Positions 58,462-64,000 of a DNA stretch of 64,000 bases are shown piece by piece (positions within the stretch are counted from its first letter, which is position 1; each line of letters opens with the position of its first letter). Both the position numbers and the translations under genes were made by a program. Source of the DNA: Gemmatimonadota bacterium. Its GTDB lineage: Bacteria > Gemmatimonadota > Gemmatimonadetes > Longimicrobiales > Gaopeijiaceae. The stretch lies in assembly GCA_016209885.1 (NCBI GenBank), contig JACQVF010000097.1, forward strand, positions 100,570 through 164,569. The letters are read 5' to 3'. A model generated the notes under the pieces. The model did no database searches. It saw nothing but the letters and a program-made list of their open reading frames with translations, and was not told the origin of the DNA.

Positions 58462-58985
58462 ACCGTCCCCCTGATGCAGCGCGCGGGGGCAGCCCGCACC
58501 GCCGCGATCCTCGCCGCGGAAGCATACCACCGGGACCTGGCGGCTCCAAACCCGAAACAATAAGAGCCATCTGGGGCGCGGACTACCTGAAAGATGGTTA
58601 CTTCGACTCGAACGGGCACCTTCGCATCGAGTACGTCCAACGGGATCGCGTCGAGCCTCTCGCGCGTACGATGTGCCAAGCCTCGCCACCCCTCACGACC
58701 GGTCAGCTTCGACGGTTCTTTCAGCACTGCAGGGCGATCGAAGCAAGACTCAAGGGCAGGCGGTCGTCGTGGGATAGGGAGCGCCGGCATGTCGCCTTGC
58801 TTGACGCGGCAGCGCAGGACGCCGTGGGTAAGAGCCCACGCAAGATCCCGGAGCTGTTTTTCGACTTCATCTCGCGCAACATCCAGACCGTGCGGACCGA
58901 AGCGGACTTCCTCGAAGGATTTCTGCCGCACTTCGAGGCGCTAGTTGGCTTCGGTGCCCGCTACCTCCGGCGGGAAAGGAGCTAA
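58458..58985 (+). CDS. csm2: Csm2, small subunit of the type III-A complex
   Basis: This 175-residue protein has a disordered 35-residue head and then a helical bundle. The segments LTTGQLRRFFQHCRAIEARL and DFLEGFLPHFEALVGF match Csm2, which sits along the crRNA backbone. The ATG overlaps the cas10 stop by four bases and the stop lies 2 bases before csm3. Csm2 is short and divergent, so this call leans on position as well as sequence. Confidence 0.82.
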   Translation: MNRPPDAARGGSPHRRDPRRGSIPPGPGGSKPETIRAIWGADYLKDGYFDSNGHLRIEYVQRDRVEPLARTMCQASPPLTTGQLRRFFQHCRAIEARLKGRRSSWDRERRHVALLDAAAQDAVGKSPRKIPELFFDFISRNIQTVRTEADFLEGFLPHFEALVGFGARYLRRERS

Positions 58986-58987
58986 CG

Positions 58988-59683
58988 ATGCGGAAGGTGG
59001 GACATTGGCTGATCGCCGGCGTGATCGAGCTCAAGAGCGGCACGCGGATTGGGGGCAGCGACGACGTGCTCCAGATCGGCGGGACGGACCTCACCTGCAT
59101 CAAGGACCCCGTGACCGACCGGCCGTACATACCCGGCTCGTCGCTAAAGGGCAAGATGCGATCGGAACTTGAGAAGCACCTCGGCAAGTTCGGCGGGAAC
59201 GATAACAACGAGCCTTGCGGCTGCGCCCAGGAAGACTGCCCGGTCTGTCGCGTGTTTGGCCCTCACCAAAAGAGCGACCACCGCTTGGGTCCTACGCGCA
59301 TCATCGTTCGTGACGCACCCCTGCTCGAGGGGGGTGACATCGAGCTGAAGACCGAAAGCACGATCAAGCGGAGCACCGGCGGCGCCCAGCACCCCAGAAC
59401 GCTCGAACGGGTGGCAGCCGGGAGCCGGTTCCGGCTGGAAATCGGCGTCCAGGAGCTCGACTTGGATGCGCCGATGACATACGAAGATCATGAAGGCCGA
59501 CGGGTCACGGGCGGAGAGGCACTCGTGCAAATCGTCTATCACTGTCTCGATCTCATCGAGGCATCTGGCCTCGGGTCGGGGACGAGCAAGGGGTATGGTG
59601 CCGTAGAAATCACCGTCAAAGAGGCTAAGCGGCTACCAGGCCGTCGCGAGCGTCCGCAGCCAACCGCCGGGAGCGGTGCGTGA
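58988..59683 (+). CDS. csm3: Csm3, Cas7-type backbone and target-RNA nuclease
   Basis: The 231-residue RAMP protein lines the crRNA and cuts bound RNA every six nucleotides. It begins with VIELKSGTRIGGSDDVLQIG and keeps the catalytic Asp (Asp34, in GGTD before LTCIKDP). The PYIPGSSLKGKMRSELE and CPVCRVFGPHQ stretches and the Gly-rich GLGSGTSKGYGAVEI end are typical. It overlaps csm4 by 4 bp (GTGA). Confidence 0.95.
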   Translation: MRKVGHWLIAGVIELKSGTRIGGSDDVLQIGGTDLTCIKDPVTDRPYIPGSSLKGKMRSELEKHLGKFGGNDNNEPCGCAQEDCPVCRVFGPHQKSDHRLGPTRIIVRDAPLLEGGDIELKTESTIKRSTGGAQHPRTLERVAAGSRFRLEIGVQELDLDAPMTYEDHEGRRVTGGEALVQIVYHCLDLIEASGLGSGTSKGYGAVEITVKEAKRLPGRRERPQPTAGSGA

Positions 59684-60657
59684 ACCTAATGCGCCTCCGG
59701 CTTCGTCCGGTTTCTCCATGGCGGACTCCCTGGCAGGCCGACACGGTGTCGGGTCTCCTCTGCTGGATGTGTGCGCGGGTCGAAGGACCTGAGCGTCTGC
59801 GCGACGAGGTGATCGACCCGATGCTCGCAGGGGAGCCCCCGTTCGTCTTTTCGGACGCCTTCCCCGGCGACCTGCTCCCGGTGCCGGTGGCAGTGAAGGC
59901 GGGAACCTACGCCCCAGAGGAGTTGAGGGTGGTGAAGCGGGCCCGGTGGCTCACCCCGGCAAGTTTCGAGCGGGTCCGCTGTGGCGAGTGCCTGGGCGTG
60001 GCCGAACTGGTATACGATGACCTAATAGTCCCTGCCGTGCAGACCCGGAACACGCTTGGTCGTCTCACTGATACGACCGGTGGCCCAGGCGCGCTCTTCA
60101 CGCTGCCGGAATTGGTGCTGGATCCGTCTGCGGCGGTGCTCGAGGGTGCCAATCACCTCTCAATTTACGTCCGCGTGGCCCGCGCCTTCGCAGAGCGACT
60201 TCTCGAACTCCTCGATGCGCTCTCGCAACACGGATTCGGTGCGGACGCGTCGGTCGGCAAGGGACAGTTCACGTTCCCGGAGGGCTATCCGGTGTTGGAG
60301 CCGGTTGCGGCGCTGGATGCGCCCCTGCCAGGGACCGATGCGGTCATCTCCTTGTCCACCTTCCAGCCAGGCCCTGCGGATCCGGTGGACGGGTACTGGG
60401 AAGCGTTCGTGAAGTCCGGCAAGCTGGGGCCCGACCTTGGCCTGGCGGACGTCCGCAAGAATCCGCTGATCATGCTCCGGCCGGGAGCATGCTTCCGCAG
60501 CGACACGACGCGGCGCGTACTCGGCCGCGCGATCCCGGCTTCACAACTCCTTCCCGCGCAGGCGAGGAGCGAATTGAGTCGCCGTGACGTGACCGTCATC
60601 CACCCCGCCTTCGGCCTCGGGGTGCCGGCGCGTCTGGACTGGAGAGCGGCCCTGTGA
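59680..60657 (+). CDS. csm4: Csm4 (Cas5-type cap of the III-A complex)
   Basis: The 325-residue protein caps the 5' end of crRNA and binds Cas10. The N-terminus RLRPVSPWRTPWQADTVSG, with VFSDAFPGDLLPVPVAV, is the Csm4 pattern. The Gly-rich GFGADASVGKGQFTFP lies near residue 190. It starts at GTG and overlaps csm3. In a standard III-A operon csm5 would follow; here the next gene is the CARF-HEPN protein. Confidence 0.9.
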   Translation: MNLMRLRLRPVSPWRTPWQADTVSGLLCWMCARVEGPERLRDEVIDPMLAGEPPFVFSDAFPGDLLPVPVAVKAGTYAPEELRVVKRARWLTPASFERVRCGECLGVAELVYDDLIVPAVQTRNTLGRLTDTTGGPGALFTLPELVLDPSAAVLEGANHLSIYVRVARAFAERLLELLDALSQHGFGADASVGKGQFTFPEGYPVLEPVAALDAPLPGTDAVISLSTFQPGPADPVDGYWEAFVKSGKLGPDLGLADVRKNPLIMLRPGACFRSDTTRRVLGRAIPASQLLPAQARSELSRRDVTVIHPAFGLGVPARLDWRAAL

Positions 60658-61937
60658 GCGGCGATTATATCCTCCTGGTCGCCACGGTCGGCGGCAGTCC
60701 GGAACCCCTCGTCGCCGCTCTCGTGCACTGGCGACCGGCGCGCGTGTGGTTCTTGGCGAGCGCGGACACGGAGTGCGTCATTAACGAGAAGATCGTCCCC
60801 CTCGCCGAGCCACAGGGTGTCCAGCTCGATTCCGGCCGCCGGGAAATCCTGACGCTGCCAGACGCTCAGGATCTGCGCTCCTGCATCGCCCGGCTGCGAC
60901 AGCTCACACCGCATGTACAGTCCTGGCTCGCTCGTGGGGACGGCCACCGGGTCGTGGTAGAGCTCACCGGCGGTACGAAGTGCATGTCCGCCGCGCTCGC
61001 GCTGCACGCTCACCGCTGGCCCTGCACGTTCTCGTACGTGGGCGGCGGTGAGCGTACGAAGGGGGGCGTGGGCGTCGTCGTGGGCGGCACGGAACACATC
61101 TTTCACATGCACAACCCATGGGACACCCTTGGCTACCAAGCAATGGAGGATGCCTGCGCCCTGTTCAATCGCGGCGAATCCGCCGCCGCAGCCGAGCGCC
61201 TTCGCCAGGCTCGGGACCGGGCCGAGGATCCCGCGGTGAAGCGAGAACTTTCGACGCTCGAAGCCCTAACCCGAGCCTACGCAGCGTGGGATTGCTTCGA
61301 CCACGGTGACGCGGCGAATCGTCTCAAGGATGTCATTAAGAATCGCAATGACTTGAGCGTAGCCTTCGGTGCCGACGCCGGAGACCGTCTCCTGGACCAG
61401 ATCGAACGGCATCGGGCGCACCTCCAGTGTCTCATAGAGAATTCGCACATCGGCGTGGCTCTCGTGCGCGACTTAGTCGCGAACGCGACGCGGCGAGCCA
61501 GGGAGAGACGATACGATGACGCCGTCGCCCGGCTGTACCGAGCCGTGGAGGCGTTGGCTCAAATCCGACTCCGTGACGGCCACGGCATCGACACATCGCG
61601 CGTGTCTGTGACGCAGCTCCCGCAGGCGCTACGGACCGAGTGGGCCGATCGTGCCGAGGAGGGAACCCTCGTAATCGGTCTTCAGGACGCCTACACGCTA
61701 CTCGAGAGGCTAGGCGATCCACTAGGGAGCCACCCTGTCCAGAGCCGCCTACGCGGACCCAAGTCGCCCCTTGCCATCCGGAATCAATCGATTCTCGCGC
61801 ACGGTTTCCAGCCGGTCGGGGAATCTGGGTACACAGAACTCCTAAAGGCCACTGTGGAGCTTGGCAAGCTGTCGCAGACTGATCTGCCGACGTTCCCCCG
61901 TATCCCGGAGATGACCGCATTACAGGACTTGCCGTGA
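60654..61937 (+). CDS. CARF-HEPN ribonuclease (Cas02710/Csm6-like)
   Basis: This 427-residue accessory nuclease matches the TIGR02710-type CARF-HEPN family. The N-terminal CARF half has LLVATVGGSPEPLVAAL and VELTGGTKCMSAALALHA, expected to bind cyclic oligoadenylate. The HEPN half ends with an Rx6H motif in AIRNQSILAHGF (Arg376, His383) and YRAVEALAQIRL. It starts at GTG overlapping the csm4 stop by 4 bases, so it belongs to the operon. When Cas10 makes a cyclic oligoadenylate, this enzyme should become a broad RNase. Confidence 0.9.
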   Translation: MSGDYILLVATVGGSPEPLVAALVHWRPARVWFLASADTECVINEKIVPLAEPQGVQLDSGRREILTLPDAQDLRSCIARLRQLTPHVQSWLARGDGHRVVVELTGGTKCMSAALALHAHRWPCTFSYVGGGERTKGGVGVVVGGTEHIFHMHNPWDTLGYQAMEDACALFNRGESAAAAERLRQARDRAEDPAVKRELSTLEALTRAYAAWDCFDHGDAANRLKDVIKNRNDLSVAFGADAGDRLLDQIERHRAHLQCLIENSHIGVALVRDLVANATRRARERRYDDAVARLYRAVEALAQIRLRDGHGIDTSRVSVTQLPQALRTEWADRAEEGTLVIGLQDAYTLLERLGDPLGSHPVQSRLRGPKSPLAIRNQSILAHGFQPVGESGYTELLKATVELGKLSQTDLPTFPRIPEMTALQDLP

Positions 61938-62001
61938 CCCGCAACGCGTCACACCCCCGCTACCTCGGCGCCGTCGGCGTGTTCACTCGGAGGGATCTGC
62001 G

Positions 62002-62352
62002 GTGAAGATCGACAGGAACCTTGACGCCGACCTGCTGCGGCGTGACCCTGCACTCGCGGAGGTCGTGCGGCGGCTTGTCCAGGCATATCAGCCGGAACGC
62101 ATCTATTTGTTCGGCTCCAAGGCTCGCGGCGACGAGGGACCCGACAGCGACTACGACCTGCTGGTGGTGGTGCCGGACGATGCGTCGCCGGAGCGCCGTG
62201 ATAGCCGGCTCGCCTATGAGGTGCTGTGGGGCACGGGAACCGCCGTCGACGTGCTGGTCTGTACGCACTCGTACTTCGAGGCCAGACGGCATCTGCGCGC
62301 GTCGCTGCCCGGTACGGTGCTTCGTGAGGGGAAGCACCTCCATGCTGCATGA
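62002..62352 (+). CDS. MNT-type minimal nucleotidyltransferase antitoxin
   Basis: This 116-residue MNT protein has the GSx10DxD motif in LFGSKARGDEGPDSDYDLL. It would modify and silence the HEPN partner encoded next. It starts at GTG 65 bp after the CARF-HEPN gene and overlaps the HEPN gene by 11 bp. The arrangement MNT then HEPN is the standard MntA/HepT module. Confidence 0.88.
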   Translation: MKIDRNLDADLLRRDPALAEVVRRLVQAYQPERIYLFGSKARGDEGPDSDYDLLVVVPDDASPERRDSRLAYEVLWGTGTAVDVLVCTHSYFEARRHLRASLPGTVLREGKHLHAA

Positions 62353-62752
62353 CCCCGCGCGAGTGGAGGACACGAGAGCCTGGTTGGAAAAGGCACGGCT
62401 GGACTTGGAGGCGGGCACGTTCGAGCTGGCGAACTCGGCGCTTTTCGGCGATGTGGTCTTTCACGCCCAGCAGGCTGCCGAGAAGTCCTTCAAGGCGTTT
62501 CTCGCCTGGCACGACGTGCCGTTCCGCAAGACGCACGACCTCGGGGCGATCGGAGGCGCTTGCCTCGAGATCGATACATCGCTGCGGCAGGTCGCAGACC
62601 GGGCCGCACCGCTCACGCCGTACGCCTGGAAGTTCCGTTATCCCGGGGAGTCCGCGGCTCCCAGCCGCGAGGAGGCCGAAACGGCCATGGCCACGGCCCG
62701 CGACGTGTACAACGCAATCGTCGCACGATTGCCGGTAGAGGCGCGGCCGTGA
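62342..62752 (+). CDS. HEPN-domain toxin partner of MNT
   Basis: The 136-residue helical protein starts MLHDPARVEDTRAWLEKARL and has DVVFHAQQAAEKSFKAFLAW with FRKTHDLGAI, the HEPN pattern found in HepT-like proteins. The usual ribonuclease Arg-x4-6-His is reduced to the KTHDL form, so this could be a toxin or only a partner. It overlaps the MNT gene by 11 bp, and a small unknown gene overlaps its stop. Confidence 0.8.
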   Translation: MLHDPARVEDTRAWLEKARLDLEAGTFELANSALFGDVVFHAQQAAEKSFKAFLAWHDVPFRKTHDLGAIGGACLEIDTSLRQVADRAAPLTPYAWKFRYPGESAAPSREEAETAMATARDVYNAIVARLPVEARP

Positions 62753-63018
62753 AGCGGGGGGGACGAGAGCCGGGAGGAACCAGGATCGTCCCGACGAATT
62801 CTCAGCGGCGGGATGTCGCCGCATGGCGATTGCGTGAGCGGCGCGCCGGCCGCCTCGAGGTGATCACGCCTTGGCGGAAGGCGGTGGCGCGCCTCTGCGA
62901 CCCGGAACTGCGTGGGATCAGTATCGAGGGGAGCCTGGAAGCGGTATACCAGGCCCTGCGAAGCGATCCCGCGGTGTCAGGATTGAACAGAGCGCGCGGG
63001 GTGCCGATTGAAGCTTAA
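62749..63018 (+). CDS. Small basic protein of unknown function
   Basis: I do not recognise this 89-residue Arg-rich frame. It starts at a GTG that overlaps the HEPN stop (GTGA) and reads VKRGGREPGGTRIVPTN, with the fairly ordered stretch ISIEGSLEAVYQALRSDPAV near its end. The coupling to the HEPN gene argues for expression. A decayed fragment is just as possible. Confidence 0.35.
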   Translation: MKRGGREPGGTRIVPTNSQRRDVAAWRLRERRAGRLEVITPWRKAVARLCDPELRGISIEGSLEAVYQALRSDPAVSGLNRARGVPIEA

Positions 63019-63034
63019 TAAGGGTCGACCTGAC

Positions 63035-63389
63035 ATGACGTCACACCGCCGGCAACAAGCCCTACACGAATACTGCGCGCGTCTCCACCTGGCCCTGGGC
63101 GATGAACTGGATTCGTTGTTGCTCTGGCTCGTAGGCCAGGGGGGATGCGGTGGAGGGCTCTGACATCGACGTGCTGGTGATCATGAAGGGTCCTTTCGAC
63201 TATGGTGACCGGCTCGCAAGCTCTCCTGCACGAGGCGGTGCCGTTGTGAATGCCGAGCGGGCAGCGCTGGCCCAGCATCGCTTCGAGCGAGCGCGGCCCA
63301 CGGCGAGCAGAGCGGTACTCGTCATTGATCCATGCTGCCTCGCCTGGTCGCACTACATGCGCCTCTTCATCGCGCACGGTAAGGGCTGA
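63035..63389 (+). pseudogene. Frameshifted MNT-type nucleotidyltransferase gene
   Basis: The frame from ATG 63035 reads MTSHRRQQALHEYCARLHLA and DELDSLLLWLVGQGG, then stops at about 63163. The next frame carries VEGSDIDVLVIMKGPFDYGD, which is the continuation of the MNT motif (GSx10DxD region). The Gly-Ser half is garbled (LVGQGG in place of LFGSQARG), so a frameshift near 63135-63150 and point changes have broken the gene. The later part ends at 63389 in unrelated residues. Confidence 0.7.
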
Positions 63390-63391
63390 AG

Positions 63392-63733
63392 ATGAGTGGA
63401 GCTTCACAGGGGCTCGGGAAGTTGGATCCCGCGGTGCTCGATGAGATCGTCCGGCGAGTCGTGGAGGTTGCCAGGCCGGACCGCATCATTCTGTTCGGCT
63501 CGGCGGCGCGGGGGGAGATGGGACCTGACAGCGACGTGGATCTCCTTGTCGTGAAGTCGGGAGTCGAACATCGGCGACGGCTGGCGCAGGCGATTCATCG
63601 CGCGATGTCTGGAGTGGAGGCGGCCGTGGACGTGCTCGTCGTGATGCCTGAGGATATCGAGCAGTACCGCGACAAGGTTAGACCGATCATCGGGCCGGCG
63701 ATGCGAGAGGGGCGTGAAGTGTATGTCGCCTGA
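63392..63733 (+). CDS. Second MNT-type nucleotidyltransferase antitoxin
   Basis: This 113-residue protein has the intact motif LFGSAARGEMGPDSDVDLLV. Compared with the first MNT it has a similar length and end (RPIIGPAMREGREVYVA), so the two are paralogous. The HEPN gene starts inside its last codons (11-bp overlap), repeating the first module's layout. Confidence 0.87.
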   Translation: MSGASQGLGKLDPAVLDEIVRRVVEVARPDRIILFGSAARGEMGPDSDVDLLVVKSGVEHRRRLAQAIHRAMSGVEAAVDVLVVMPEDIEQYRDKVRPIIGPAMREGREVYVA

Positions 63734-64000
63734 ACCACGAGACCCGAGCGACCCGTGGTCGTGGCTCCGGCGGGCGCGCAGCAATCTGGCCCGCGCACGG
63801 GCCGGGCAGTCGACACCTGAGATCCTGTGTGAGGACCTGTGCTTCGACGCGCAGCAGGCGGCGGAGAAAGGCATCGAGGCGGTGCTGGTGAGCCGGGGCG
63901 CTGAATTCCCGAAGACGCACGTGCTGGTCCGACTGCTGGACCTCGTGGAACGGGCGGGTGTGGTCGTTCCGCCCGAAGTCCGGGAGGCTGAAGTCTTGGC
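63723..64000 (+). CDS. Second HEPN-domain partner (3' end outside window)
   Basis: The first about 92 residues are visible, beginning MSPEPRDPSDPWSWLRRARS. The stretch CFDAQQAAEKGIEAVL and FPKTHVLVRLLDLVERAG match the HEPN partner of MNT proteins and are paralogous to the protein at 62342. The gene runs off the window edge, so the end cannot be judged. Confidence 0.82.
   Translation, partial: MSPEPRDPSDPWSWLRRARSNLARARAGQSTPEILCEDLCFDAQQAAEKGIEAVLVSRGAEFPKTHVLVRLLDLVERAGVVVPPEVREAEVL

Overview
The window is very GC-rich DNA from a Gram-negative bacterium: SurA-type chaperones, a beta-barrel protein, several lipoproteins and LPS-type glycosyltransfer are all present. The gene order mfd, PpiC lipoprotein, surA-like, pdxA, ftsE, ftsX, the UbiE/UbiD/UbiA/UbiX quinone cluster and the M28 and penicillin-acylase families fit Gemmatimonadota. 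That placement is an inference from gene content and not a database result.

Bases 1-44330 are ordinary chromosome. From 1 to 11.7 kb a minus-strand run carries cell division (ftsX, ftsE), vitamin B6 (pdxA), envelope folding (two PpiC-type proteins), transcription-coupled repair (mfd) and a BatA/DUF58 pair. At 12-17.4 kb lie secreted or outer-membrane proteins, with three hairpins between the convergent genes. From 17.6 to 29.6 kb a plus-strand run holds lepA, a GT9 glycosyltransferase, a ROK kinase, a PfkB kinase, two STAS-type regulators, a cystathionine gamma-synthase-type enzyme, a penicillin acylase and pruA. At 29.6-36 kb are a Wzc-like tyrosine kinase, an Nfu-type scaffold, Mrp, a degenerate HD-GYP protein and a SAM hydrolase. 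At 36-40 kb an ECF sigma factor, its anti-sigma factor and two envelope proteins form one operon. At 40-44.3 kb is the late menaquinone cluster.

At about 44.3 kb the content changes sharply to a defence island. It opens with an XRE-ImmA/IrrE regulator overlapping a PIN-like gene. Next are fused fragments of a nucleotidyltransferase and a SWIM zinc-finger gene, then a VapBC pair flanked by two copies of a 57-bp repeat.

The centrepiece (49.3-61.9 kb) is one tightly coupled operon. It joins a type I-G (formerly I-U) interference complex (cas3, csx17, csb1, csb2) to a reduced type III-A module (HD-less cas10 with intact GGDD, csm2, csm3, csm4, no csm5) and a CARF-HEPN ribonuclease. No cas1, cas2, cas4, stand-alone cas6 or CRISPR array is visible here. 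The simplest reading is that Csb2 (Cas5-Cas6) makes crRNA for both complexes, that the I-G half attacks DNA through Cas3, and that the III-A half senses RNA, cuts it with Csm3 and makes a cyclic oligoadenylate that activates the CARF-HEPN RNase.

The window ends in two MNT/HEPN toxin-antitoxin pairs with a frameshifted third MNT gene between them. No tRNA, rRNA or insertion-sequence transposase gene was seen.
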